Part shown: in pieces, positions 53,042-61,156 of the stretch
How positions within the stretch are numbered: the stretch's first letter is position 1
Layout of the letters: each line of letters starts with the position of its first letter
NCBI RefSeq assembly: GCF_014649655.1
Contig: NZ_BMTL01000004.1
Location: 80,340-144,339, forward strand
DNA: 64,000 bases
Direction of reading: 5' to 3'
Origin: Streptomyces humidus
Lineage (GTDB): Bacteria > Actinomycetota > Actinomycetes > Streptomycetales > Streptomycetaceae
Made by a program: the position numbers and the translations under genes
The notes under the pieces: generated by a model
What the model was told of the DNA's origin: nothing
The model's input: the letters and a program-made list of their open reading frames with translations, nothing else
The model's database searches: none

Positions 53042-54066
53042 CTCGTGCCTCCTTCGGCAGCGCCGTCCGGCACCGACCACCAGGACAGTTCGCGGTACAC
53101 CGGGTCCGTCGACACCTTCTCGGTGCTCCACTTCGGCGGGGTCACATTGCTGGTCCGGGAGCGGACCTGGACCCGCTCGACGACACCGCCGCCGGCGGTC
53201 ACGCCGCCGCGCTCCAGTCGCAGCACCACGATGCGGCGCAGATACGTCTCGGCGAGGGCGCCTCGCAGCCCGACCGGGCGGTTGTCGTTGTCGTGCGTCG
53301 CGGTGAAGAAGTCCCACGCGCGGCGCAGCTCGTTCTGCTGGGTGTGGCTCGGCACCAGGTTGCCGTCGATGGCCCGGCCGTCCTGCGCGGACAGGTCGTA
53401 CCAGCCCGTGGCACTCGATCCGCCGTCCGCGGTGCGCACCTGAGCGCGTACCTGTACGGAGATGTTCTGCTGCAGCGGATTCGGCGCGAACAGCTTCCAG
53501 TTCTGCTCGAACTCCGGGTAGATCCAGTCGTCGATCGCCTTGCCGTGCGCCTTGGTGACGGTGTTCGACGGCGCGACGTGCAGGAACACCATCCCGACCT
53601 GCAGACAGACGGCGACCGCCACGACGGCGAGGGCCAGCGCGGCACAGACCTGATAACGGGGGGAGAGCGCCGCCACACCGGTACGGGGCCCGGGAGCGCC
53701 CGCCTCCGGTTCACCGGCCTCGGCCGCCACCGGCTCCGGGTCACCGGCCTCGTCAGCGACGCCCCCCGGCTCACCGGCCCCGGGCACACGGGCCTCCTGG
53801 CTGCCCGCCTCGGGGACGCCAGCCGCTTGGGTGTCGGCCCCGGGGCTGCCGGGCACGGGGCTGCCGGGCACGGGGCTGCCGGGCTCGGCGTCAGCGGGCA
53901 CGGCGTCGACGGGGTCGGCCTGCCGTCCGGGCTGAGGGCTCGGCAGCTCGGACCGCGGGCCCGGCAGGGCGCCGCCGGGAAGGGCGCCCTCGGCACGCGG
54001 AGTCTGCGGCTCGTCCGCTCTGCTGCGCCCCTGTGGAGCGCCGGAGCCTCCGTCGTACGCGTCCAT
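53038..54066 (-). CDS. DUF5819-family membrane protein
   Basis: 342 aa. The first 130 residues are Pro/Gly/Glu/Ala-rich with an in-frame GSPVP repeat. One membrane helix (QVCAALALAVVAVAVCLQVG) leads to an extracytoplasmic domain with DWIYPEFEQNWKLFAPNPLQ, QVRAQVRT, WYDLSAQD, HTQQNELRRAWDFFTATH and YRELSWWSVPDG. DUF5819 proteins are regularly encoded beside HTTM proteins. First gene of the operon DUF5819-HTTM-methyltransferase, divergent from paaA. Confidence 0.88.
   Translation of the reverse strand: MDAYDGGSGAPQGRSRADEPQTPRAEGALPGGALPGPRSELPSPQPGRQADPVDAVPADAEPGSPVPGSPVPGSPGADTQAAGVPEAGSQEARVPGAGEPGGVADEAGDPEPVAAEAGEPEAGAPGPRTGVAALSPRYQVCAALALAVVAVAVCLQVGMVFLHVAPSNTVTKAHGKAIDDWIYPEFEQNWKLFAPNPLQQNISVQVRAQVRTADGGSSATGWYDLSAQDGRAIDGNLVPSHTQQNELRRAWDFFTATHDNDNRPVGLRGALAETYLRRIVVLRLERGGVTAGGGVVERVQVRSRTSNVTPPKWSTEKVSTDPVYRELSWWSVPDGAAEGGTR
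53841..53885 (-). repeat. 15-bp tandem repeat, 3 copies
   Basis: Units CGGGGCTGCCGGGCA at 53841, 53856 and 53871 (last base differs), coding the Gly-Ser-Pro-Val-Pro repeat in the DUF5819 protein. Confidence 0.9.
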
Positions 54067-54191
54067 TCCGCCCCGTTCCCCGATCCCGGTGGTCCTCGCG
54101 CTGCGTCGCGCAATCGCGAACGGTACTCAGCATCACCCGTTCGGCGCAGCCCTCCCCCGACGGCACCAGGAAACGGCGGGGGGTGAAGCGG

Positions 54192-54224
54192 TTGTCCACA
54201 GGGGACGCACGCAGGTTATCCACA
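54192..54224. promoter_or_regulatory. Two direct DnaA-box-like sequences
   Basis: TTGTCCACA (54192-54200) and TTATCCACA (54216-54224), same strand, 24 bp apart, both matching the bacterial DnaA box (TTGTCCACA is the form preferred in Streptomyces). They lie in the DUF5819/paaA divergent gap, just upstream of a TTGACA (54229-54234). Confidence 0.65.
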
Positions 54225-54269
54225 GCGGTTGACACCATACGACGGCCGTCCCACCATGGAATCGCACGG

Positions 54270-54283
54270 ACCGAACGATCGGT
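54270..54283. promoter_or_regulatory. TetR-type palindrome, copy 3 (PaaR-like motif)
   Basis: ACCGAACGATCGGT, fitting ACCG-NN-CG-NN-CGGT, 67 bp upstream of paaA and 36 bp after a TTGACA -35-like box: a repressor position. Confidence 0.8.
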
Positions 54284-54350
54284 CGGTAGAAGGCTCGGGC
54301 AGAGCCGAGGTCGCGGCGCCCAGCCGGGGCCCTAGGTCAAGGGGGACCGC

Positions 54351-55360
<1,010 letters not shown>

Positions 55361-55364
<4 letters not shown>

Positions 55365-55648
55365 CCGACACGGACTGGCCCCTGTGGGAGGTCTTCGTGC
55401 GCTCCCGGCGCGGCCTCTCCCACACCCACGCCGGCAGTCTGCACGCGCCGGACGCCGCGTTCGCCCTGCGCAACGCCCGCGACCTGTACACCCGTCGCGG
55501 CGAGGGCGTCTCCCTCTGGGTCGTGCCGTCCTCGGCGATCACGGCCTCCTCGCCCGACGAGAAGGACCCGTTCTTCGAACCGGCCGCCGACAAGCCCTAC
55601 CGCCACCCGACGTTCTACGAGATCCCGGAGGGGGTGAAGCACCTGTGA
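55361..55648 (+). CDS. paaB: 1,2-phenylacetyl-CoA epoxidase subunit PaaB
   Basis: 95 aa. Small non-catalytic subunit: [51 protein letters not shown] and [16 protein letters not shown] are family blocks. It bridges PaaAC heterodimers in the epoxidase. It overlaps paaA by 4 bp (ATGA) and paaC by 4 bp (GTGA). Confidence 0.96.
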
Positions 55649-56385
55649 CGCGCGAAGCACCCGCGCCCACGGCGGCGCACACGGCCGACGCCGCCCTCGC
55701 TCTGGGCGACGACGCCCTGGTGCTCTCCCACCGCCTGGGGGAGTTGATGGGCCACGCACCCGTCCTGGAGGAGGAGGTCGCGCTCGCCAACATCGCGCTC
55801 GACCTGCTCGGCCAGGCCCGGATCCTGCTGTCGATGGCCGGCGACGAGGACGAGTTGGCCTACCTCCGCGAGGAACGCGCTTTCCGCAACGTCCAGTTGG
55901 TCGAACAGCCCAACGGCGACTTCGCCCACACCATCGCCCGCCAGCTGTACTTCTCCACGTACCAACACCTGCTGTACGACCGGCTGGCGGCCGGACGGAG
56001 CCCGTTCGCCGGGCTCGCCGCCAAGGCCGTCAAGGAGGTCGCCTACCACCGCGACCACGCCGAGCAGTGGACGCTCCGGCTCGGCGACGGCACCGAGACC
56101 GGCCACGAGCGCATGGGGCGCGCCTGCACGGCCCTGTGGCGGTTCACCGGCGAGCTGTTCCGCCCCCTGGACGGCCTCGACCTCGACCCCGCGGACCTGG
56201 AACCGGCCTGGCTGGAGTCGGTGGGCGACATACTGGGGCGGGCCGGTCTGGCGGTGCCCGACGGGCCGCGCACCGGAGCGTGGACCGCCGGCGCGGGCCG
56301 CGAGGGCCTGCACACCGAACCGTTCGGCTGGATGCTCGCCGAGATGCAGCACCTGCACCGCAGCCACCCGGGGGCGACATGGTGA
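55645..56385 (+). CDS. paaC: 1,2-phenylacetyl-CoA epoxidase structural subunit PaaC
   Basis: 246 aa from GTG 55645. Ferritin-like fold homologous to PaaA but structural: DDALVLSHRLGELMGHAPVL, ALANIALDLLGQARILLSMA, RNVQLVEQPNGDFAHTIARQ, YHRDHAEQWTLRLGDGT. It stabilises PaaA in the complex. Start overlaps the paaB stop; the next start lies 6 bp inside its end. Confidence 0.95.
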   Translation: MTREAPAPTAAHTADAALALGDDALVLSHRLGELMGHAPVLEEEVALANIALDLLGQARILLSMAGDEDELAYLREERAFRNVQLVEQPNGDFAHTIARQLYFSTYQHLLYDRLAAGRSPFAGLAAKAVKEVAYHRDHAEQWTLRLGDGTETGHERMGRACTALWRFTGELFRPLDGLDLDPADLEPAWLESVGDILGRAGLAVPDGPRTGAWTAGAGREGLHTEPFGWMLAEMQHLHRSHPGATW

Positions 56386-56966
56386 CGCCCACCGCACTGG
56401 AGGCGGAACTGTTCGAGGTCGCCGGCTCGGTGCCCGACCCCGAACTGCCTGTGCTCACCCTCCAGGAACTCGGTGTGCTGCGCTCGGTGCGCCTGGGTCA
56501 CGAGGACGCCGTCGAGGTGGAGCTGACTCCCACCTACACCGGCTGCCCGGCGATCGAGGCGATGTCCCTGGACATCGAACGGGCGCTGCACGAGCACGGG
56601 GTGCGCGAGGTGACGGTGCGCACCGTGCTCACCCCCGCCTGGTCGACCGACGACATCTCCGACGAAGGGCGCCGCAAACTACGGGAGTTCGGCATAGCAC
56701 CGCCTCGCACCGTGCGCGACGCGGGACCTGTCCCGCTGGAACTCGGACCGACCCGAACCGTCGGGGCCGCCGGTCGCCCCTGTGCGCCGAGTGCCGGGCC
56801 TGGTACCGGTCCGGGTGCCGGGCAGACGGCGCCGGACCCGGTCCGGTGCCCGCTCTGCGGCTCCGCCGACACCGAACTGCTGAGCCGCTTCTCCTCCACG
56901 GCCTGCAAGGCGCTGCGGCGCTGCCTGGCCTGCCGTGAACCCTTCGACCACTTCAAGGAGTTGTGA
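56379..56966 (+). CDS. paaD: PaaD, Fe-S assembly-type factor for phenylacetyl-CoA epoxidase
   Basis: 195 aa from ATG 56379 (GTG 56382 would give the classic 4-bp overlap). N-terminal MIP18/DUF59 domain with VPDPELPVLTLQELGVLRSV and TPTYTGCPAIEAMSLDIERA (conserved Cys). After a Pro/Gly-rich spacer (PSAGPGTGPGAGQTAPDP), a zinc-ribbon-like end has CPLCGSADTELLSRF ... RCLACREPF. PaaD is needed to mature the iron centres of the epoxidase or its reductase. Stop touches the paaE start. Confidence 0.94.
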   Translation: MVTPTALEAELFEVAGSVPDPELPVLTLQELGVLRSVRLGHEDAVEVELTPTYTGCPAIEAMSLDIERALHEHGVREVTVRTVLTPAWSTDDISDEGRRKLREFGIAPPRTVRDAGPVPLELGPTRTVGAAGRPCAPSAGPGTGPGAGQTAPDPVRCPLCGSADTELLSRFSSTACKALRRCLACREPFDHFKEL

Positions 56967-58183
56967 TGGCGCGCTTCCACCCGCTCCGGGTGGCCGCGGT
57001 GGACCCCCTCACGGACGACTCCGTCGCCCTCACCCTCACGGTCCCCGAAGCGCTGCGCGAGGAGTTCCGGCACGCTCCGGGCCAGCACCTCGCCCTGCGC
57101 CGGGCTGCCCGGAGAACGGGCCCCGTCCCCGCCCCCGCCCCCGGCTCCGTCCCCGCCCCCGGCTCCGACGCCGCCCTCAGCTCCGACGCGGCCGCCGGCT
57201 CCGCCGGAGCCGACATGACCGGGGGAGCCGACCGAGCCGACCGAGCCGACGGAGCCGACATGGCCGAAGGGTTCGAGGTCCGGCGCACGTACTCGATCTG
57301 CTCGCCCGCGCCCGACCCCGGCGGACCGGGACCGAGCACCCTGCGGGTGGGCGTGCGGCTGGTCGAGGGGGGAGCCTTCTCGACATACGCGATGAAGGAG
57401 ATCGGCGTCGGCGACGAGCTCGACGTGATGACTCCGGCGGGCCGCTTCACCCTCGACCCGGCACCCGGCCTCTACGCGGCGATCGTCGGCGGCAGCGGCA
57501 TCACTCCGGTGCTCTCGATCGTCGCGACGCTGCTGGCCCGCGAGCCCTCCGCCCGCTTCTGCCTCCTGCGCAGCGACCGTACGGCCGCCTCGACGATGTT
57601 CCTCGAGGAGGTCGCCGACCTGAAGGACCGCTTCCCCGAGCGTCTCCAGCTGGTCACCGTCCTCTCCCGCGAGGAACAGCAGGCGGGGCTGCCCTCCGGG
57701 CGGCTGGACCGGGCTCGGCTGACCGGGCTGCTGCCCTCGCTGCTGCCGGTGCGGCAGGTGGCCGGGTGGTTCCTGTGCGGGCCGTTCGGGCTCGTGCAGG
57801 GGGCTGAGCAGGCGCTGCGCGAGATCGGAGTCCCGCGGTCCCGGATCCACGAGGAGATCTTCCACGTCGACGTCGCAGCACCTCCCGCGCGCACGGCGGC
57901 CCCCGCCCACAGCACCGTGACCGCCCGGCTCGACGGCCGGGGCGGCAGCTGGCCCGTGCAGGACGGGGAGTCGGTTCTGGAGACGGTGCTGCGCAACCGA
58001 CCCGACGCGCCCTACGCCTGCAAGGGCGGGGTGTGCGGGACCTGCCGGGCCTTCCTGGTCTCCGGTGAGGTGCGCATGGACCGCAACTTCGCGCTGGAGC
58101 CGGAGGAGACGGAAGCGGGGTACGTACTGGCCTGCCAGTCGCACCCGGTGACGGAGGCGGTGGAGGTGGACTTCGACCGCTGA
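56966..58183 (+). CDS. paaE: 1,2-phenylacetyl-CoA epoxidase reductase PaaE
   Basis: 405 aa. Ferredoxin-NADP reductase module (FAD motif RRTYSICSPAPD, NADP region IVGGSGITPVLSIVATLL, WFLCGPFGLVQGA), then a C-terminal plant-type 2Fe-2S ferredoxin with Cys in YACKGGVCGTCRAF and a distal VLACQSH. It passes electrons from NADPH to PaaA. An unusual insert of about 55 residues (nt about 57105-57270, with GADRADRADGAD repeats) lies just before the FAD motif, making it longer than the usual about 355 aa. Last paa gene of the operon. Confidence 0.94.
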   Translation: MARFHPLRVAAVDPLTDDSVALTLTVPEALREEFRHAPGQHLALRRAARRTGPVPAPAPGSVPAPGSDAALSSDAAAGSAGADMTGGADRADRADGADMAEGFEVRRTYSICSPAPDPGGPGPSTLRVGVRLVEGGAFSTYAMKEIGVGDELDVMTPAGRFTLDPAPGLYAAIVGGSGITPVLSIVATLLAREPSARFCLLRSDRTAASTMFLEEVADLKDRFPERLQLVTVLSREEQQAGLPSGRLDRARLTGLLPSLLPVRQVAGWFLCGPFGLVQGAEQALREIGVPRSRIHEEIFHVDVAAPPARTAAPAHSTVTARLDGRGGSWPVQDGESVLETVLRNRPDAPYACKGGVCGTCRAFLVSGEVRMDRNFALEPEETEAGYVLACQSHPVTEAVEVDFDR

Positions 58184-58205
58184 GCGACCATCCGTTCCCT
58201 TCTCC

Positions 58206-58219
58206 TAGAACCTGTTCTA
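58206..58219. promoter_or_regulatory. KstR-type operator (TNNAACNNGTTNNA)
   Basis: TAGAACCTGTTCTA fits the KstR steroid/fatty-acid repressor consensus TNNAACNNGTTNNA at every fixed position and has perfect 6-bp arms, 46 bp upstream of the acyl-CoA dehydrogenase start. Confidence 0.65.
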
Positions 58220-58264
58220 TCTTGACGAACCGTCAGATCAGCTGACCCGTCGGGAGGACAGGCC

Positions 58265-59473
58265 GTGGACTTCACCTTCACCGAGGAGCAGCAGGCCGCG
58301 GCCGAGGCGGCGCGGGGAGTGTGCGCCGGGGTGGCCCCCGACGCCGTGCCGAGCCCCGCGCTCACCAGGGGCGCCGTGGCCGACACCTTCGACCGCGCGC
58401 TGTGGGACAGGCTCGCGGCGGCAGACCTGCTGAGTCTGCTGCTGGACGAGGAGTCGGGCGGCGCCGGACTCGACGCGGTCGCGCTCTGCCTCGTGCTGCG
58501 GGAGTCGGCGAAGGTGCTGGCACGGGTACCGCTGCTGGAGCACAGCGCCGCCCTGGCCGCCGTACAGGCCGACGGCGGCCCGGAGGCGAGATCCGCGCTG
58601 CTCGCCCGGGCGGGTCGGGGCGAAGTCGTCCTGACGGTCGCCGCCAACGGCCGCACCGGCCACGATCCGGCCGAACTCGCCGTGACGGCCCGGCTGGAAC
58701 ACGGAGACGACGCGGACACCCACACAGGCACAGGCACAGGCACAGGCTCCGGGGACGGTGCGGGCGGCACGGGCGGTGGCTCATGGGTGCTGGACGGCGT
58801 GCAGACGGCCGTACCGTGGGCGTACGACGCCGACTTCACCCTCGTACCGGCACGCACCGGGGACGACCGCAGCGTCCTCGCCCTCGTGCCGCGCGAGCAC
58901 CAAGGGGTCGTGCTCGCCGAGCAGATCTCCACCACCGGTGAACGGCTCGGCGAACTGCGCCTGGAATCGGTGCGGATCCCCGCTCGGGACGTCATCACCG
59001 CCGACGGCGCCTGGGAGCGTCTGCGCGCCCTGCTCGCCACGGGGACGTGCGCCCTGGCCCTCGGGCTGGGCGAGCGCGTCCTGCGGATGACCGGCGACTA
59101 CACGAGCAAGCGCGAGCAGTTCGGTCACCCCATCGCCAGCTTCCAGGCGGTCGCCGTGCAGACCGCCGACCGCTACATCGACCTGCGCGCGATGGAGGTC
59201 ACCTTGTGGCAGGCCGCGTGGCGGATCGCCTCCGGCGCACCGGGTGCGCTGCCGGCGTCCGGTGACGTCGCGGTGGCCAAGATCTGGGCCTCGGACGGCG
59301 TCCGGCGGATCGTGCAGACCGCACAGCATCTGCACGGCGGCTTCGGAGCCGACGCCGACTACCCGCTGCACCGCTACCACGCCTGGGCCAAACACCTGGA
59401 GCTGTCGCTGGGACCCGCCGCGGCGCACGAGGAGGCGCTGGGCGATCTGCTCGCCGCCCACCCTCTCGGCTGA
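58265..59473 (+). CDS. Acyl-CoA dehydrogenase (steroid side-chain/ChsE-like subunit)
   Basis: 402 aa from GTG 58265 (GGGAGG 8 nt upstream). N-terminal helices MDFTFTEEQQAAAEAARGV, a flavin-domain block RMTGDYTSKREQFGHPIASF (Arg-Glu-Gln-Phe-Gly) and C-terminal VQTAQHLHGGFGADADYPLH. The catalytic Glu of classical enzymes is not obvious, as in the heteromeric FadE-type subunits of actinobacterial cholesterol side-chain pathways, where a partner subunit supplies it. A THTGTGTGTGSGDGAGGTGG expansion interrupts a loop. A KstR-like operator precedes it. No partner subunit or steroid genes are adjacent. Confidence 0.85.
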   Translation: MDFTFTEEQQAAAEAARGVCAGVAPDAVPSPALTRGAVADTFDRALWDRLAAADLLSLLLDEESGGAGLDAVALCLVLRESAKVLARVPLLEHSAALAAVQADGGPEARSALLARAGRGEVVLTVAANGRTGHDPAELAVTARLEHGDDADTHTGTGTGTGSGDGAGGTGGGSWVLDGVQTAVPWAYDADFTLVPARTGDDRSVLALVPREHQGVVLAEQISTTGERLGELRLESVRIPARDVITADGAWERLRALLATGTCALALGLGERVLRMTGDYTSKREQFGHPIASFQAVAVQTADRYIDLRAMEVTLWQAAWRIASGAPGALPASGDVAVAKIWASDGVRRIVQTAQHLHGGFGADADYPLHRYHAWAKHLELSLGPAAAHEEALGDLLAAHPLG

Positions 59474-59587
59474 CCCGTGTCTGAGGCCGTCCCGGCGCCC
59501 GGAATGCGAGCGCCGCGTCCGGAGCCCGCCGTCCGACGCGACCACCCCACCGGACAATCACACCGGACAACCCGACAAGCCAGCCCC

Positions 59588-59668
59588 GCGCAGCCGTTCC
59601 ACAGACCCGCCCCCGCGCAGCCGTTCCACAGACCCGCCCCCGCGCAGCCGTTCCACAAGCCCCCTCCC
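59588..59668. repeat. 27-bp tandem repeat, 3 copies
   Basis: Units starting GCGCAGCCGTTCCACA at 59588, 59615 and 59642, the third diverging at its end. It lies in the gap between the acyl-CoA dehydrogenase and rhodanese genes; long frames through it on both strands look like shadows. Confidence 0.9.
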
Positions 59669-59743
59669 GCAGGGCCGTTGCACAACTCCGTCCCACGGAG
59701 CCGTCCCACGGGACCGTGGCGGCGGGGGACGTTTCCAGAGGAT

Positions 59744-60091
59744 CTAGAGGACGAAGCCCGGCTCGCCGTCGTCCGTGACGACCGGACGGCCCGTCGCGGC
59801 CCAGGCATGCATGCCGCCGTCGACGTTGACGGCGTCCACGCCCTGCTGCGCGAGGTACATGGTGACCTGGGCCGAACGACCGCCGGAGCGGCAGATCACA
59901 TGAATCCGCCCGTCCTGCGGAGCCGCCTCGGTCAGCTCTCCGTAGCGGGCCACGAAGTCGCTGAGGGGGATGTGCAGGGCCCCTTCGGCGTGCCCCGCCA
60001 GCCACTCGTCGCTCTCGCGGACGTCCAGCAGGAAGTCGTCGTCCTTGAGGTCCCCGACCTCGACCGTGGGCACTCCAGCTCCGAAACTCAT
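59744..60091 (-). CDS. Rhodanese-like sulfurtransferase domain protein
   Basis: 115 aa from ATG 60091 (MSFGAGVPTVEVGDL); the upstream 18 codons do not look conserved. Single rhodanese domain: FLLDVRESDEWLAGHAEGAL, HIPLSDFVARYGEL, active-site loop VICRSGGRSAQ with catalytic Cys, then YLAQQGVDAVNVDGGMHAWA. It transfers sulfur to thiol acceptors in the cytosol. It stands between the paa block and the J-domain gene on the same strand as the latter. Confidence 0.94.
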   Translation of the reverse strand: MSFGAGVPTVEVGDLKDDDFLLDVRESDEWLAGHAEGALHIPLSDFVARYGELTEAAPQDGRIHVICRSGGRSAQVTMYLAQQGVDAVNVDGGMHAWAATGRPVVTDDGEPGFVL

Positions 60092-60157
60092 GGCCCCGAC
60101 GCTACCCGACCGACGCCACGCCTCGACGGCACTCCCCGACGGCACTCCCCGACAGCG

Positions 60158-60955
60158 TCAGCCCACCAGCTCGGCCAGCTCCGCCTCGCGCGCCGCGACG
60201 TCGGCGAGGAGCTTGTCGGCGATCTCGTCCAGCAGACGATCGGGGTCGTCGGGGGCCATCCGGAGCATCGAGCCGATCGCGCTGTCCTCCAGTTCACGGG
60301 CGACCAGCGTGAGCATCTCCTTGCGCTGGGCGAGCCACTCCAGGCGAGCGTAGAGCTCCTCGCTGGGGCTCGGGGTGCGCTCGGCAGGCGCCGGACCGGC
60401 CGCCCACTCCTCGGCCAGCTCGCGCAACAGGACCTCGTCGCCCCGCGCGTAGGCCGCGTTGACGCGGGTGATGAACTCCTCGCGCCGGGCCCGCTCCTCG
60501 TCCTCCTGGGCCAGGTCGGGGTGAGCCTTGCGGGCCAGCTCGCGGTAGAGCTTGCGGGCCTCCTCGCTGGGCCGCACCCGCTCGGGGGGCCGTACCGACT
60601 GGTCCGTGAGCATCGCCGCGGCCTCGGGGAACAGCCCTTCGCCGTCCATCCAGCCGTGGAACAGCTCCTCGACCCCGGGCATCGGCAGCACCCGGGCCCG
60701 CGCCTCGGCGGCCCTGCGCAGATCCTCGGGGTCACCGGTGCGGGCTGCCCTGGCCTCGGCGATCTGCGCGTCCAGCTCGTCGAGCCGGGCGTACATCGGA
60801 CCGAGTTTCTGGTGGTGGAGCCGCGAGAAGTTCTCGACCTCGACGCGGAAGGTCTCCACCGCGATCTCGAACTCGATCAACGCCTGCTCGGCGGCCCGCA
60901 CGGCCTGCTCCAGCCGTGCCTCGGGCCGGGGCTGCTCAGCTTCGGGGGTCGTCAC
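60158..60955 (-). CDS. J-domain protein
   Basis: 265 aa. N-terminal long coiled coil (LEQAVRAAEQALIEFEIAVE, LDELDAQIAEARAARTG), a divergent J domain in the middle (PSEEARKLYRELARKAHPDL with the HPD motif, then REEFITRVNAAYARGD), and a helical C-terminus. J domains stimulate DnaK ATPase; the coiled coil likely picks the client. Typical actinobacterial hypothetical J protein. Gap of 66 bp to the rhodanese gene, so possible cotranscription. Confidence 0.88.
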   Translation of the reverse strand: MTTPEAEQPRPEARLEQAVRAAEQALIEFEIAVETFRVEVENFSRLHHQKLGPMYARLDELDAQIAEARAARTGDPEDLRRAAEARARVLPMPGVEELFHGWMDGEGLFPEAAAMLTDQSVRPPERVRPSEEARKLYRELARKAHPDLAQEDEERARREEFITRVNAAYARGDEVLLRELAEEWAAGPAPAERTPSPSEELYARLEWLAQRKEMLTLVARELEDSAIGSMLRMAPDDPDRLLDEIADKLLADVAAREAELAELVG

Positions 60956-61156
60956 CCGACCAGCCTAGGGCCTCTCCGGCGGATCGTGCCGGACAGGCCC
61001 CCGCCCGTACGCCGCGCCGAGCCCTTCTGCGCACGCGGCACGCGGCCCCCAGAACGCAGCACACGGCACACGGCAGGCCACACACCACACACAGGCCGCG
61101 GCGCGCAGCACACATGCGGCGCATCCGCCGCGCACCGCCCTGAGGACCGGCACGGC

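Noticed and set aside
59588..59668. 27-bp repeats as CRISPR or attachment site
   Set aside because: Directly adjacent tandem copies with no spacers; no integrase or cas gene nearby.
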